Origin: Cytobacillus sp. NJ13
GTDB taxonomy: Bacteria; Bacillota; Bacilli; Bacillales; Cytobacillaceae
NCBI GenBank assembly: GCA_030348385.1
Contig: JAUCFP010000006.1
Coordinates: forward strand, 1,674,001-1,738,000
DNA length: 64,000 bases
Reading direction: 5' to 3'
The notes below the pieces were generated by a model. It had not been told where the DNA came from and did not search any database. It saw only the letters and a list, made by a program, of their open reading frames with translations. Made by a program: the position numbers and the translations under genes. This document shows positions 8,904 to 19,854 of this stretch, in pieces; the stretch's first letter is position 1; each line of letters opens with the position of its first letter.

Positions 8904-11900
8904 TTAGAATAGAGAAAGCTGATTTTGTTCCGGAAGGGATTCCAGGCAGCCGTGGTTATCCAGATACTCGATAATTGTCTTGGACACTTTTCCGCGCTGC
9001 TGCAGATCTTCTTTGGATAGGAATTCTCCTTCTTCTCTTGCTTTAACAATATTGAATGCTGCGTTTGTACCCAATCCTGGAATGGAATTAAACGGCGGGA
9101 TCAAAGAATTTCCTTCAATGATAAACTCACTTGCGCTTGAGCGGTATAAGTCCACCTTTTGGAAGTTAAAGCCCCTTTCGTTCATTTCCAAAGCCAGCTC
9201 CATTACAGTTAATAGATTTTTTTCTTTCGTAGAAGCATCAAGTCCCTTTGCATTGATTTCTTCGATGAGCGCACGTATCGCCTGGGATCCTTTAACCATG
9301 GCATCAACGTCAAAGTCCTCTGCGCGGACAGTGAAATATGCTGCATAGTAAAGAAGCGGATGGTGCACTTTAAAGTACGCAATCCGGACAGCCATTAATA
9401 CGTAGGCAGCCGCATGGGCTTTAGGGAACATGTATTTAATCTTTTTGCAGGAATCAATATACCATTCCGGCACTTCATTCTTTCTCATTTCCGCTTCCAT
9501 CTCATCGCTCAGGCCTTTACCCTTACGGACCGATTCCATAATTTTAAAAGCAAAAGCAGGCTCCAGACCCTGATAGATTAAATAAACCATTATATCATCA
9601 CGGCATCCGATTACTTCACTTAAGTTACAAATATTATTATGGATCAATTCCTGGGCATTTCCGAGCCAAACATCCGTACCATGAGAAAGACCTGAAATCT
9701 GGACAAGTTCTGAGAAAGTGGTCGGCTTTGTATCTTCAAGCATCTGGCGGACAAATCGCGTACCAAATTCCGGTATGCCTAGTGTTCCGGTTTTACACAT
9801 GATTTGCTCTTCTGCCACACCAAGCGATTCCGGCCCGCTGAAGATTTTCATTACTTCAGGGTCATCCGTCGGAATCGTTTTTGGATCAATTCCGCTAAGG
9901 TCCTGAAGCATTCTGATGACGGTCGGATCATCGTGCCCCAGTATATCGAGTTTTAATAGATTATCGTGAATTGAATGGAAGTCAAAATGGGTCGTTTTCC
10001 ATTCAGATGTCCGGTCGTCAGCAGGGAACTGAATAGGCGAAAAATCATAAATATCCATGTAATCCGGCACAACAATAATACCGCCTGGGTGCTGTCCGGT
10101 TGTCCGCTTTACCCCTGTACAGCCGGAAGCCAGCCTGTCAATTTCGGCACCCCTGATTTGAAGATTATTATCCTGCTGGTATGCTTTGACGTAACCATAA
10201 GCTGTTTTGTCTGCCACAGTACCGATTGTTCCTGCACGGTATACATAATCCTCCCCGAATAGCACCTTTGTATAGTTATGGGCCTTCGGCTGGTATTCCC
10301 CCGAAAAGTTCAAGTCAATATCGGGAACCTTATCTCCCTTGAAACCAAGGAACGTTTCAAACGGGATATCATGTCCATCTTTTTTATATTTGGCTCCGCA
10401 GTTCGGGCAGTCTTTATCAGGCAGGTCGAAACCGGAGCCAACTGACCCGTCATTGAAAAACTCGGATGTCTTGCATTCCGGGCAAACGTAATGCGGAGGC
10501 AGCGGATTTACTTCAGTTATTTCGGTCATCGTCGCAACAAAAGAGGAGCCGACTGATCCACGGGAACCAACAAGATAGCCATCATCCAATGATTTTTTTA
10601 CAAGCTTATGAGAGATCAGATAGATAACCGCGAACCCATGCCCGATAATACTCTTAAGTTCTTTTTCAAGGCGGGCTTCAACGATCTCAGGAAGCGGATC
10701 ACCATATATTTTTCTTGCCATTCCGTAACTCATGCTGCGCATTTCTTCATCTGCGCCTTCAATTTTTGGCGTATACAAATCGTCTTTAATCGGCTTAATT
10801 TCTTCAATCATATCCGCTATTTTGTTCGTATTTTCTACCACAATTTCCTTCGCTTTTTCTTTTCCAAGGAATGAAAAAGCATCAAGCATTTCATTGGTAG
10901 TCCTGAAGTGAACATCTGGAAGCTGATGGCGATTCAGAGGATTCGCGCCTCCCTGTGAATTAACAAGGATTTTTCGATAGATTTTATCATTTGGATTCAG
11001 GTAGTGGACATTGCCGGTCGCGACTACCGGCAGATCAAGCTTATCCCCCAGTTTTACAATATTGCCGATAATCTCTTCAAGCGCTTTTTCATCTCTTACA
11101 AGTTCAAGCTCCAAAAGGTGTGCATAGACGGCTTTTGGGTGCACTTCAAGATAATCATAGAATTGCGCTGTATCTTCCACTTCATCTGGAGATTTCTGCA
11201 TCATGCCTTCAAAAACTTCGCCTTTGTCACATCCCGATCCAACCAGAATACCTTCACGATGCTTTTGCAGGACTGACCTCGGAATGCGCGGCACTCTGTA
11301 AAAGTATTCAAGATGTGAGATGGATACGAGTTTAAAGATATTTTTCAAACCTTCTTCTGTCTGTGCAAGCAGGGTGCAATGCGCCGGTCTTGCCCGCTGA
11401 TAGGCATTTCCCTGTCCCATATTATCATTGAATTGATCATGATATTCGATCCCTTTTTCATCTGCACCCTTAAGCATTTTAAGAAGCAGATAACCCGTTG
11501 CTTCCGCGTCATATATGGCACGGTGATGCTGGGTGAGTTCAACATCAAATTTTTTGGCAAGCGTATTCAGACGGTGATTTTTCATGTCCGGATATAAAAA
11601 GCGTGCGAGTTCAAGAGTATCAATAACAGGATTAGGAGCTTTGCCTATGCCCATTTTTTTATAGCCGACATTAAGGAAACCCATGTCGAAGGAAGCATTA
11701 TGGGCTACTAAAACAGCATCTCCTGTCCATTCATTGAACTTCTTCAGAACCTCTTCCACTTCCGGTGCATTCTCCACCAGATCATCTGTGATTCCAGTCA
11801 GATTGATCGTTGTTGCCGACAGAGGGTGATGAGGGTTTGCAAAGGATTCAAACCGATCAATGATTTCCCCATCATGAATCTTAACTGCAGCAAGCTCAAT

Positions 11901-13214
11901 GATAGTATCATATACAGCTGATAAGCCGGTTGTCTCAACGTCAAATACAACATAGGTATCATCGGTAAGCTTGCGATGCGCATCATTATAGGCAATCGGC
12001 ACACCGTCATCGACAAGGTTCGCTTCAATTCCGTATAAGATCTTTATATCATTCTTTTTCCCGGCACCATAGGCTTCAGGGAATGATTGAGCAACAGCAT
12101 GGTCTGTAATGGCAACAGCTTTGTGTCCCCACTTTTTCGCCTGTGAAACCAGTGCACTGACAGATGAAACTGCATCCATCTGGCTCATCGGTGTATGAAG
12201 ATGAAGTTCAACCCTTTTTTCTTCAGCAGGCGATGTATCCTGTCTTTGAATGGGTTTAATTTCATTGATATCGTTCCCGATCATTACCAGGTCACGGACA
12301 AATGTATCGTTCTGTATACTGCCTCGGACCTTTAGCCACATACCTTTTTGAACATACTGAAATAAAGCAGCATCTTCTTTGTCCCGCGAGAACATTTTTA
12401 CAAGAATGGAGCTGGTATAATCAGTAATTTTGAAAGTTAAGAGTGTCCGGCCGCTGCGGAGCTCTCTCGTTTCAGCAGCAAATACATAGCCTTCAACGGC
12501 TACTCGGCGCTCTTCATCAACTATATCAATCAATTTACGGTAATCTGCATCGTCTTTAATGGTAAGACCAATTGTAAGCGGCCCCTGAGGTGCTGAAGAA
12601 TCTGCTGATTCTGCTTCGGCCTCTTTCTTCTGCATCTCGATTGCAGCCTGGAGACCGCGCTCCTGGTCTTCTTTGCGTTTGGCCTCCATGAATTTTTCAT
12701 ATTCTTCATTGGACCCTTCAGAAGATACTTCTGTATCAACTGTTAAGGCCGGAAAGCCAAAGACTTGAAAAACATCCGAAATAGTGCCGGCGTACTTCTT
12801 CTTGATAGACAATCCTTCCAATTCATTTCGGACCTTAATGATAAGTTTGTTTCCCTGTACAGATGGAACCTGTTCATTCAAAAGCTTTATGAGCGGCGGC
12901 GCCATGCCATCCATTTCTTTGATGCAGTTGTGCCAGTATTCAAGTACAAGCTTTTCAGTAAAATCCTGATTTTTCACAGTTATGCTGTAAGAAATTTCTG
13001 CGATATGGGAAAATGTCTTTTCCAGCTGATCTGTGAAGCGGCTATATACACTGCAAGGCACAATCTTTGGAAAGGCAAAATAAAAATGCCATTTCCGTGA
13101 CTGTCTTTCGACTATGACCCTTTCGATCTGGGCATCATGAAAGTGCTGCACAAAGGCATCTTCAGTTAGCTGCATCTGCTGGAGCAAGAGCTGAAATCTA
13201 GAAGGTTCGCTCAT
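8904..13214 (-). CDS. polC: DNA polymerase III subunit alpha, PolC type
   Basis: Main replicative DNA polymerase of low-GC Gram-positives, with built-in 3'-5' proofreading. 1436 residues from [19 protein letters not shown]. Order: N-terminal domain; OB fold (about 235-335); PHP domain split around the exonuclease ([18 protein letters not shown], about 335); DEDD exonuclease with [18 protein letters not shown] (about 425) and [13 protein letters not shown]; then the polymerase core with [13 protein letters not shown], a four-Cys zinc site ([10 protein letters not shown] and CPNCGA) and the catalytic [12 protein letters not shown]. It ends [10 protein letters not shown], whose QLSLF is a sliding-clamp-binding motif. 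The ATG at 13214 has GGGAGA 6 nt away; the ATG five codons upstream lacks an SD. Confidence 0.98.
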   Translation of the reverse strand: MSEPSRFQLLLQQMQLTEDAFVQHFHDAQIERVIVERQSRKWHFYFAFPKIVPCSVYSRFTDQLEKTFSHIAEISYSITVKNQDFTEKLVLEYWHNCIKEMDGMAPPLIKLLNEQVPSVQGNKLIIKVRNELEGLSIKKKYAGTISDVFQVFGFPALTVDTEVSSEGSNEEYEKFMEAKRKEDQERGLQAAIEMQKKEAEAESADSSAPQGPLTIGLTIKDDADYRKLIDIVDEERRVAVEGYVFAAETRELRSGRTLLTFKITDYTSSILVKMFSRDKEDAALFQYVQKGMWLKVRGSIQNDTFVRDLVMIGNDINEIKPIQRQDTSPAEEKRVELHLHTPMSQMDAVSSVSALVSQAKKWGHKAVAITDHAVAQSFPEAYGAGKKNDIKILYGIEANLVDDGVPIAYNDAHRKLTDDTYVVFDVETTGLSAVYDTIIELAAVKIHDGEIIDRFESFANPHHPLSATTINLTGITDDLVENAPEVEEVLKKFNEWTGDAVLVAHNASFDMGFLNVGYKKMGIGKAPNPVIDTLELARFLYPDMKNHRLNTLAKKFDVELTQHHRAIYDAEATGYLLLKMLKGADEKGIEYHDQFNDNMGQGNAYQRARPAHCTLLAQTEEGLKNIFKLVSISHLEYFYRVPRIPRSVLQKHREGILVGSGCDKGEVFEGMMQKSPDEVEDTAQFYDYLEVHPKAVYAHLLELELVRDEKALEEIIGNIVKLGDKLDLPVVATGNVHYLNPNDKIYRKILVNSQGGANPLNRHQLPDVHFRTTNEMLDAFSFLGKEKAKEIVVENTNKIADMIEEIKPIKDDLYTPKIEGADEEMRSMSYGMARKIYGDPLPEIVEARLEKELKSIIGHGFAVIYLISHKLVKKSLDDGYLVGSRGSVGSSFVATMTEITEVNPLPPHYVCPECKTSEFFNDGSVGSGFDLPDKDCPNCGAKYKKDGHDIPFETFLGFKGDKVPDIDLNFSGEYQPKAHNYTKVLFGEDYVYRAGTIGTVADKTAYGYVKAYQQDNNLQIRGAEIDRLASGCTGVKRTTGQHPGGIIVVPDYMDIYDFSPIQFPADDRTSEWKTTHFDFHSIHDNLLKLDILGHDDPTVIRMLQDLSGIDPKTIPTDDPEVMKIFSGPESLGVAEEQIMCKTGTLGIPEFGTRFVRQMLEDTKPTTFSELVQISGLSHGTDVWLGNAQELIHNNICNLSEVIGCRDDIMVYLIYQGLEPAFAFKIMESVRKGKGLSDEMEAEMRKNEVPEWYIDSCKKIKYMFPKAHAAAYVLMAVRIAYFKVHHPLLYYAAYFTVRAEDFDVDAMVKGSQAIRALIEEINAKGLDASTKEKNLLTVMELALEMNERGFNFQKVDLYRSSASEFIIEGNSLIPPFNSIPGLGTNAAFNIVKAREEGEFLSKEDLQQRGKVSKTIIEYLDNHGCLESLPEQNQLSLF

Positions 13215-13330
13215 CTTTCTCTCTCCCATCCAATAAACTTTGTTTCTATTAATAAGTCTAAGTTTTTTAGTTATGAAATTATAAATAGACAGACGGACTT
13301 AATTATACCATATCGAATCATATAGTGATT

Positions 13331-13365
13331 GAAAAAACGGATTCCAATTTGGAACCCGTTTTTTC
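13331..13365 (-). terminator. Terminator after proS (works in both directions)
   Basis: GAAAAAACGG-ATTCC pairs with GGAAC-CCGTTTTTTC around 13331-13365, giving a stem of about 14 bp with one mismatch. On the minus strand it ends in CCGTTTTTTC. It lies about 35 bp after proS and separates proS from polC, so polC needs its own promoter in 13215-13330, where two TATAAT-like -10 boxes (13302-13307, 13278-13283) occur without good -35 boxes. Confidence 0.85.
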
Positions 13366-13398
13366 GTCTACATCAAAAGGAACAATTCCCGTATTTTT

Positions 13399-15102
13399 TT
13401 ATAGTGCCGATATCAATTCGGAAATTTTTTCGGCTAGCTGATCTTTGTGGATTTCATGCATTTCACCTGTTTTTCTTACTTTCACTTCGACGATGCCTTC
13501 AGAAGCTTTTTTGCCGACAGTTATGCGTATTGGCAAGCCAATAAGGTCGGAATCTGCAAATTTGACACCTGGACGTTCCTGGCGGTCATCCATTAATACT
13601 TCATAGCGATCCCGCTTTAACATTTTATATAATTCCTCAGCAACTGCAGCCTGAGCTTCGTCTTTCATGTTAATAGGGATGAGATGCAAGTCGAATGGAG
13701 CCATTGAGCGCGGCCAGATAAAACCATTCTCATCATTGAACTGTTCGGCAACGGCAGCCATAGCGCGGGAAACTCCGATGCCATAGCAGCCCATAATCAT
13801 TGGCTGTGTTCTTCCATTTTCATCTAAATAAGCCGCTTCCATCGCTTCACTATAGCGAGTGCCCAGCTTAAAGATATGTCCAACTTCAATTCCTTTGGCA
13901 AATTGAATCGTTCCTTGTCCATCTGGTGAAGGGTCGCCCACTTGAATGAAACGGAGATCTGCATATTTGGTTACATTGAAATCACGCTCTGAATTAACAT
14001 TAATATAATGAATTCCTTCTTCATTGGCTCCGCATACACCATTCACAATGGCTTCCACTGCATAATCGGCAATGATATCAATATCCTTCACTCCAATAGG
14101 TCCCAAAGAACCAACAGCACAGCCGAGAATTTGCTTCGTCTCTTCGGCACCAGCAAGCTCCACGGCAGCGGCCTCAAGCAGATTTTTAAGCTTGATGTCA
14201 TTTACTTCATGGTCTCCGCGGACAAGGACAAGAACATATTTTTCATCAGCTTTAAAAAGAAGCGTCTTTATACACTGCACTTTAGCCACGTTCAGGTAAG
14301 ATGAAACTTCTTCAATCGTTTTTTGGTTTTCTGTTGCTGCCTTCTCCAATTCCTTAGGTTCCTCATTGCTCTTTGAGTATTGTACAATGACTGGGGCCAT
14401 TTCAATATTGGCAGCGTAGTCGGAAGCATCTGAGTAAGCGATCGTATCTTCTCCAACTTCCGAAAGAACCATGAATTCATGTGTATCTTTACCGCCCATT
14501 GCACCCGAGTCAGCAATGACAGCTCTGAAATTCAGTCCGCAGCGTCGGAATACATTGGAATAAGCTGTAAAAAGTTTATCATACATTTCATCAAGACTTT
14601 CTTGATTTGAGTGAAATGAATAAGCATCCTTCATGATAAACTCACGCCCGCGAAGAAGCCCAAAGCGAGGACGCTTCTCATCACGGAATTTTGTCTGAAT
14701 CTGATAAAGAGCCAATGGCAATTTCTTATATGATTTTACGGCATCACGAACCAGACTGGTAATCACTTCTTCATGAGTGGCACCCAGAGCGAATTCTCGC
14801 TCATGGCGATCCTTCATTCTCATCAGTTCAGGTCCATATGTATACCAGCGCCCGGATTCCTGCCAAAGTTCAGCCTGCTGAAGGGCTGGCATCAGAAGCT
14901 CGGCAGCCCCTGCATTGTCCATTTCTTCCCTGATAATCGCTTTAACCTTTTGCAAAACTTTTTTCGCTAAAGGCATATAGCTATAAATTCCGCTTGCGTT
15001 CTGTCGGATAAAACCAGCTCTAAGCAATAATTGGTGGCTTCTTGTTTCCGCATCTGCTGGCACTTCTTTTAATGTAGGAATAAGCGTCATGCTCTGTTTC
15101 AT
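13399..15102 (-). CDS. proS: Prolyl-tRNA synthetase (bacterial type)
   Basis: Charges tRNA-Pro with proline; class II synthetase with a cis-editing INS domain that removes Ala-tRNA-Pro. 567 residues. Motif 1 lies near [17 protein letters not shown]. Motif 2 is [20 protein letters not shown]. The insertion domain spans about 225-405 ([20 protein letters not shown]). Motif 3 is [18 protein letters not shown]-terminal anticodon-binding domain ends the protein. The ATG at 15102 follows TTGAGGTG. No T-box leader is visible upstream. It sits after rseP as in B. subtilis. Confidence 0.97.
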   Translation of the reverse strand: MKQSMTLIPTLKEVPADAETRSHQLLLRAGFIRQNASGIYSYMPLAKKVLQKVKAIIREEMDNAGAAELLMPALQQAELWQESGRWYTYGPELMRMKDRHEREFALGATHEEVITSLVRDAVKSYKKLPLALYQIQTKFRDEKRPRFGLLRGREFIMKDAYSFHSNQESLDEMYDKLFTAYSNVFRRCGLNFRAVIADSGAMGGKDTHEFMVLSEVGEDTIAYSDASDYAANIEMAPVIVQYSKSNEEPKELEKAATENQKTIEEVSSYLNVAKVQCIKTLLFKADEKYVLVLVRGDHEVNDIKLKNLLEAAAVELAGAEETKQILGCAVGSLGPIGVKDIDIIADYAVEAIVNGVCGANEEGIHYINVNSERDFNVTKYADLRFIQVGDPSPDGQGTIQFAKGIEVGHIFKLGTRYSEAMEAAYLDENGRTQPMIMGCYGIGVSRAMAAVAEQFNDENGFIWPRSMAPFDLHLIPINMKDEAQAAVAEELYKMLKRDRYEVLMDDRQERPGVKFADSDLIGLPIRITVGKKASEGIVEVKVRKTGEMHEIHKDQLAEKISELISAL

Positions 15103-15152
15103 TTATTTGCACCTCAATTAAAAATATGTATTGAATCTCCTTTTTCAATAAA

Positions 15153-15210
15153 AGAAGGGTCTCCCGGCCTTCAGGAAAAGCTAATAGCTTCCTGAGACCA
15201 GAGCCCTTCC
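15153..15210 (-). promoter_or_regulatory. Large imperfect hairpin between rseP and proS
   Basis: Nested inverted repeats: GAAGGG/CCCTTC outside (15154-15159 with 15204-15209) and TCAGGAA/TTCCTGA inside (15171-15177 with 15189-15195); GGTCTC/GAGACC gives an alternative pairing. On the minus strand a T-rich stretch (CTTCTTTTATTG) follows, so it could end or attenuate transcription after rseP. The AGCTTCCTGAGAC segment resembles AGCTTCCTAAGAC near 35611. Confidence 0.4.
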
Positions 15211-15240
15211 ACTTCTTCTGCATGCAGCTCTGCTAAGTTT

Positions 15241-16503
15241 TTACAGGAAAAATCTCTGAATATCATTCCAAGTGACCACTAGCATTAATAGCATTAAAAG
15301 GGCAAACCCAATAAAGTGGACCATCCCCTCTTTATGGCGGTCAATCGGCTTCCCTCTTACAGCTTCAACAGCAAAGAACATTAATCTTCCGCCATCGAGA
15401 GCCGGAATTGGAAGCAGGTTCATAATTCCCAGATTTATGCTTAGGATTCCTGCCCATTTCATTAGGTAATAGATGCCGGATTTGGCAACTGTATCTGTTG
15501 AAACATAGATTCCTACCGGGCCTGATAATGCATCAATTGAGAACTGTCCAGTGACAAGCTTGCCCAGCATGACAAAAATCTCTTTAGTCCAGAAATAGGT
15601 TTCCTTAGCTCCATAGGTAATGGCCTTTAAAGGTGATTTCTCCATTGGACTATATACGCCTATAATTCCAATCTTTTCGCCTTCAACATCCTGAACCTTT
15701 GGAGTAACCGGTATTGTATATTCCTGGCCGTTTCTTTCCACCAAAAACTCCAATTCTTCACTTGGATTCTGTCTAATGATTTCTACCACATCTGACCAGC
15801 TGGAAATTTCTGCTCCATCAACACTTTGAACTAAATCGCCTTCCTTAAGCCCAGCTTCATAAGCTGCACCATCAGGGGTCAGCTTGCCCAGTGAAGGTTC
15901 ATTAGTTGGAATTCCCTGCAATAACGCTATTAGAACAAAAACGATAAAAGCAAGAACAAAATTCATCATAGGGCCTGCGAAAATCGCCATAGTTCTCTGG
16001 CCTAATGTCTTTGATGCAAATTGACGGTCATACGGGGCAATGAGTGTTTCTGTTCCATCCTCAACCAGTACGGCTGAACGGCTGATTTTAAAAATTTGAA
16101 TTGACTCTTCCTCTTCGCCCTCAACATATCCTTTTATTTCAAGGGCATGCTCAATATCAGCATCTTCAACTTCAACTATTCTTGCATTTGGATATTTATC
16201 TTTATTATTTAAAATAATTTTGCTTACTTCCTCGTTGTCATTAAGGATCAGGCCAATGCGGTAGCCAGGTTTAATTTCCACCATCTCGGGATCTTCACCG
16301 GCCATGCGCACAAAACCGCCTATTGGCAATAGACGAATCGTATAAACTGTTTCATCTTTTTTAAAGGAAAACACTTTAGGGCCGAATCCAATAGCGAACT
16401 CGCGGCAGAGAATTCCTGCTCTTTTTGCAAATATTAAATGTCCAAGTTCATGGAAAAATACCAGTGCCCCGAAAATAACAATAAAGGCTATTACTGTACT
16501 CAA
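15241..16503 (-). CDS. rseP: Site-2-type intramembrane zinc metalloprotease RasP/RseP
   Basis: Membrane protease that cuts transmembrane segments, in Bacillus including the anti-sigma factor RsiW and remnant signal peptides. 420 residues. Helix 1 carries the zinc motif HELGH (residues 18-22). A PDZ domain lies around 205-280 (YEAGLKEGDLVQSVDGAEI). The late membrane segment has NLLPIPALDGGRLMF with the third ligand-bearing LDG motif, and two more helices end the protein. The start is TTG at 16503 (TTG AGT ACA GTA), with GGTGG 7 nt upstream; no ATG fits. It follows dxr, as in related genomes. Confidence 0.96.
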   Translation of the reverse strand: MSTVIAFIVIFGALVFFHELGHLIFAKRAGILCREFAIGFGPKVFSFKKDETVYTIRLLPIGGFVRMAGEDPEMVEIKPGYRIGLILNDNEEVSKIILNNKDKYPNARIVEVEDADIEHALEIKGYVEGEEEESIQIFKISRSAVLVEDGTETLIAPYDRQFASKTLGQRTMAIFAGPMMNFVLAFIVFVLIALLQGIPTNEPSLGKLTPDGAAYEAGLKEGDLVQSVDGAEISSWSDVVEIIRQNPSEELEFLVERNGQEYTIPVTPKVQDVEGEKIGIIGVYSPMEKSPLKAITYGAKETYFWTKEIFVMLGKLVTGQFSIDALSGPVGIYVSTDTVAKSGIYYLMKWAGILSINLGIMNLLPIPALDGGRLMFFAVEAVRGKPIDRHKEGMVHFIGFALLMLLMLVVTWNDIQRFFL

Positions 16504-16529
16504 GTTTTAACCACCTTTTTTTAGAGGTT

Positions 16530-16588
16530 GTTCAAATGCGCTGGTGAGTATTATATAATTTATTGCTGCTTCCACCATGCATTTGAAC
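16530..16588. repeat. 10-bp perfect inverted repeat between dxr and rseP
   Basis: GTTCAAATGC (16530-16539) and GCATTTGAAC (16579-16588) are exact inverted repeats 39 bp apart, framing an AT-rich core. They lie in the 91-bp gap just upstream of the rseP SD. It could be an mRNA hairpin or the ends of a very small degenerate element. Nothing else is seen in the gap. Confidence 0.45.
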
Positions 16589-16594
16589 GCAAGC

Positions 16595-17737
16595 TTATAG
16601 AAGCGAGTTAACATATTTCCTCGTCTCCAAATCTGTTTCCTGGATCTCATCAAGACTTGGATTTGAGATAATGTCATGGCTGCCCAGTGCTCTTTCGATG
16701 AAATCTTCTATTTGCAGGAAGGTAATCTTTCCATCTAAGAATGCAGCAACAGCAGCTTCATTTGCTGCATTTAATACAGCTGGCATTGATCCGCCAGCTT
16801 TACCGGCTTCATAGGCAAACTTCAGGCAGCGAAAGCGTTCAAAGTCCATTTCTGCAAAATGGAGCTTGCCAATTTCAGCAAGATTCAGCCGGTTTGCTGA
16901 TTGGAGAGGGAGCCTGTCAGGATAAGTTAAAGCATACTGAATTGGTACTCTCATATCCGGGGTGCCAAGCTGTGCGATTACACTGCTGTCATGAAATTCC
17001 ACCATGGAATGGATAATGCTTTCTTTATGAAGAAGGACATCTATTTTACGGTAATCCATGGAGAAAAGCCAATGTGCTTCAATTACTTCAAGTCCCTTAT
17101 TCATCATAGTGGCAGAATCGATGGTGATTTTTGCTCCCATTGACCAATTCGGATGATTAAGCGCCTCTTCAACTGTCACATTTTCTAATTCCATGCGGGA
17201 GCGGTCTCTGAAGCTTCCTCCAGAAGCTGTCAAAATGAGCCTTTCAATATTTTTCTCTTTTTCCCCCTGCAGGGATTGAAAAATAGCTGAGTGTTCACTG
17301 TCTACTGGAAGAAGCATTACACCGTTTCGCTTTGCTGCTTCCATGACCAGATGGCCAGCAGTCACAAGGGTTTCCTTATTTGCAATGGCGATTGTCTTCT
17401 TTTCCTCAATCGCCTGCAATGTGGAATCAAGTCCTACGCTGCCTAAAACTGCATTAACCAGTATTTCAGATTTTGGGTAAACAGCTACTTCTATCAAACC
17501 TTCATGTCCATATGTAAATGTTATGCCAGGAAACTCAGCTTTAAGAATATCTGCAGAACTTTTTTCTGATAGTGAGACAAGTTCTGGCTGAAAGTCAGAG
17601 ATAATTTTCCGGGCAAGATCTATATTTCTGCCTGCAGACATGGCTGCCAGCTTAAATTCCTCTGGGTGTTCCTTAATGATATCAAGGGTCTGTGTCCCAA
17701 TCGACCCTGTTGCACCCATTAAACTGATATTTTTCAT
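16595..17737 (-). CDS. dxr: 1-deoxy-D-xylulose-5-phosphate reductoisomerase
   Basis: Second step of the MEP isoprenoid pathway: rearranges and reduces DXP to MEP with NADPH. 380 residues. The NADPH-binding Rossmann loop is [13 protein letters not shown] (8-20). The substrate and metal region shows [28 protein letters not shown] and [20 protein letters not shown]; HVxNxAxE-like [13 protein letters not shown] lies near the end. The ATG at 17737 has an ideal AGGAGG SD. With uppS and cdsA it forms a lipid-precursor block. A repeat (copy B) lies immediately upstream of the SD. Confidence 0.97.
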   Translation of the reverse strand: MKNISLMGATGSIGTQTLDIIKEHPEEFKLAAMSAGRNIDLARKIISDFQPELVSLSEKSSADILKAEFPGITFTYGHEGLIEVAVYPKSEILVNAVLGSVGLDSTLQAIEEKKTIAIANKETLVTAGHLVMEAAKRNGVMLLPVDSEHSAIFQSLQGEKEKNIERLILTASGGSFRDRSRMELENVTVEEALNHPNWSMGAKITIDSATMMNKGLEVIEAHWLFSMDYRKIDVLLHKESIIHSMVEFHDSSVIAQLGTPDMRVPIQYALTYPDRLPLQSANRLNLAEIGKLHFAEMDFERFRCLKFAYEAGKAGGSMPAVLNAANEAAVAAFLDGKITFLQIEDFIERALGSHDIISNPSLDEIQETDLETRKYVNSLL

Positions 17738-17751
17738 AGTCTCCTCCTATA

Positions 17752-17879
17752 AGAAAAGCGGAAGCGCCTTCCGAACAAGTAAAGATCACTTGTTCCTGCG
17801 AAGTTAATCCAAGGCAGCATTCCTTGGTGCCCATCCCCGACAGCTCGAGGGGGCAGGAGCTGGAGTTAGGCAGTTATCT
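17752..17879 (+). repeat. Interspersed hairpin repeat, copy B (long form)
   Basis: Begins AGAAAAGCGGAAGCGCCTT and ends with a CTCGAGGGGGCAGGAGCTGG block plus AGTTAGGCAGTTATC. Inside are further hairpins: GAACAAGT/ACTTGTTC (8 bp), CCAAGG/CCTTGG and CCCCGA near CGAGGGG. It begins about 5 bp upstream of the dxr SD. It fills most of the dxr-cdsA gap (17738-17910). Confidence 0.7.
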
Positions 17880-17910
17880 AATATTCGTAAGCTGCTCTCT
17901 GCCTATTGCT

Positions 17911-18705
17911 TTACAGCAAGTGAAAAAAGTGGAGCAATGGCAGGACGAATAATAAGCTGTCAAAACGGTCCAGAATCCCGCCATGGCCAGGCAGAATATT
18001 TCCTGAGTCCTTTACATTATAATGACGCTTTAAAGCTGATTCCACTAAATCCCCTATTTGCCCGAACACTGACAAGATGGCTGTAATCACTAATAACCCC
18101 AGCATGGACTCATCAATATCTGTGAAGATAATAAATAATACCGCCACTGCAAGAGCACAGACTACACCACCAAGTGACCCTTCCACAGTCTTATTCGGGC
18201 TGATTTCAGGCCAAAGCTTCTTCTTTCCCATCGCTTTCCCTATAAAGTAGGCACCTGAATCTGTTGCCCAAATAAGGAATAATGCAAAAAAGAGATATGT
18301 CAGACCCTGATCTGCGAAGCGGGTCTCCATAAAATAGTAAAACCCAATGCCAACATATAAAGTAGACATAATCGAAAAAGCCACATCATCAAAAGTAAAT
18401 TTATTTTTTGTTGCGACTGTATACGTTAAGAAAAGAAGCACCCCAAAAAGAGCTACCTCAATTTTTGTATAATTCAAATCATCCAGGATTGACTGAAATT
18501 CTTTAGGCAAAAGGAAAGTCCACAATAATAGTAAAGAAATAATGCCTGGAATCGAGAATAAGCTCAAATTTCTCATTTTCAATAGTTCATATAGTGCAAT
18601 GGATGCCAGCAAGTATGCCAGGATGATGATTGGCATGCCTCCATAGATAATGACTGGCAAGAGGACTGCACCAAATATAATTGCTGTGATAATACGCTGC
18701 TTCAT
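17911..18705 (-). CDS. cdsA: Phosphatidate cytidylyltransferase (CDP-diacylglycerol synthase)
   Basis: Membrane enzyme making CDP-diacylglycerol from CTP and phosphatidic acid, the branch point for phospholipids. 264 residues, mostly hydrophobic with about eight membrane helices (MKQRIITAIIFGAVLLPVII at the start). The signature lies near the C-terminus: ESALKRHYNVKDSGNILPGH followed by GGILDRFDSLLF. An in-frame TGA directly precedes the ATG at 18705, fixing the start; the SD (AAGGTG) is about 12 nt away. It follows uppS by 17 bp and is probably cotranscribed. Confidence 0.96.
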   Translation of the reverse strand: MKQRIITAIIFGAVLLPVIIYGGMPIIILAYLLASIALYELLKMRNLSLFSIPGIISLLLLWTFLLPKEFQSILDDLNYTKIEVALFGVLLFLTYTVATKNKFTFDDVAFSIMSTLYVGIGFYYFMETRFADQGLTYLFFALFLIWATDSGAYFIGKAMGKKKLWPEISPNKTVEGSLGGVVCALAVAVLFIIFTDIDESMLGLLVITAILSVFGQIGDLVESALKRHYNVKDSGNILPGHGGILDRFDSLLFVLPLLHFFHLL

Positions 18706-18722
18706 TCAATTTTTCAACACCT

Positions 18723-19502
18723 TTATTGTATTCCCCCAAAACGCCTTTGGCGGCTTTGGAATACCTCGATTGCTTCTAGCATTTGCTCTTCATTGAAATC
18801 CGGCCATAATACATCCGTAAACCAGAATTCTGTGTATGCAAGCTGCCAAAGCATAAAATTGCTTAATCTGATTTCACCGCTTGTACGAATCAGCAGATCG
18901 GGATCCTTCAGCCCGCCCGTCATGAGGTAGGATGAGAATTTTTCTTCATTCAATTCATTTTCATCCATTATACCACTTTTGCAATCATTTAAGACATGCT
19001 TGACGGCTTCGAGTATTTCGGCTCTGCTTCCATAATTAAGTGCAAAGTTCAACACCAGGCCGGTGTTATTTTTTGTCTCTTCCATCGCTTTGGAAACTGC
19101 ATTACGGGTATGGGCAGGCAAGTGGTCAAAATAACCAATCATTCTTACTTGCACATTCTCTTCTATCAGTTCTGGAAGGAAATTTCCCAGAAATTCTTCA
19201 GGAAGTTTCATAAGAAAGTCCACTTCCATTTTAGGCCTTTTCCAATTTTCTGTAGAGAATGCATATAAAGTTAAGGTCTGTACTCCAATATCGCTTGCAA
19301 ATCTGGTGATTTTTCGGACAACCTTCATTCCCTCATGATGGCCGGCAACTCTTGGAAGAGCTCTTTTTTTCGCCCATCTTCCATTTCCATCCATAATGAT
19401 GGCAACATGCTCAGGAATTTGCAATTCTTTTATTTTTTCAACTCTCTCTCGGAGATCGGAAGAACTGTTTTGGGACTTCCATAACTTCATTTTATCAAAC
19501 AT
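18723..19502 (-). CDS. uppS: Undecaprenyl pyrophosphate synthase (isoprenyl transferase)
   Basis: Cis-prenyltransferase that extends farnesyl pyrophosphate with isopentenyl pyrophosphate to C55-PP, the carrier lipid of wall synthesis. 259 residues. The catalytic aspartate is D38 in IIMDGNGRWAKKRALPR. Further motifs are GMKVVRKITRF, LTLYAFSTENWKRPK, LNFALNYGSRAEI and DLLIRTSGEIRLSNFMLWQ. The ATG at 19502 follows AAAGGAG. It starts the uppS-cdsA-dxr-rseP-proS series; a terminator ends the upstream unit after frr. Confidence 0.97.
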   Translation of the reverse strand: MFDKMKLWKSQNSSSDLRERVEKIKELQIPEHVAIIMDGNGRWAKKRALPRVAGHHEGMKVVRKITRFASDIGVQTLTLYAFSTENWKRPKMEVDFLMKLPEEFLGNFLPELIEENVQVRMIGYFDHLPAHTRNAVSKAMEETKNNTGLVLNFALNYGSRAEILEAVKHVLNDCKSGIMDENELNEEKFSSYLMTGGLKDPDLLIRTSGEIRLSNFMLWQLAYTEFWFTDVLWPDFNEEQMLEAIEVFQSRQRRFGGIQ

Positions 19503-19811
19503 AAGTCTGCTCCTTTAAAATAGGTTAATCCTCCGATAAAAGATAAAGTGAAACTTCAGTCATTGGGGGGGTCCCCCGCTGATTGATAGCTGATATTCAG
19601 TCTTAGTATCTTTTAGAGATTATTCTAATGGTAAAATTATGATATTGCCTCTTTCCGCATGATAATATCATACCAAAAATAATTAAATATATCTCTATAA
19701 AAGAGTATGTTGCCAGAAACTAAATTCAGGATAGGAATGCTAGCCTTCTGCGCATGTTTCAGCTAAGTCAGTGCTTAAACACACGATCTGATAATGTATG
19801 CTCCCAAAGAG
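19503..19811 (-). promoter_or_regulatory. uppS promoter/leader region
   Basis: About 310 bp between the frr terminator and uppS. An extended -10-like TGGTATGAT lies around 19670, with no strong -35 box. Nearer the gene, a run of seven G (19565-19571) is followed by TCCCCC, which can form a short GC hairpin about 60 nt before the start codon, and TTCAGTC is directly repeated. No gene is seen. Confidence 0.35.
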
Positions 19812-19842
19812 TAAAAGAACCCCCTATTGATAGAGGGTTCTC
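19812..19842 (-). terminator. Terminator after frr
   Basis: AGAACCC-CCTAT pairs with ATAGAGGGTTCT (stem of about 12 with one mismatch, 19816-19841), followed on the minus strand by TTTTAC. It starts about 14 bp after frr and closes the pyrH-frr unit. Confidence 0.8.
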
Positions 19843-19854
19843 AGTATAGAGTCA

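Noticed and set aside
15103..15240. T-box leader for proS
   Set aside because: The conserved AGGGTGG-type T-box sequence and the specifier/antiterminator layout are not present.
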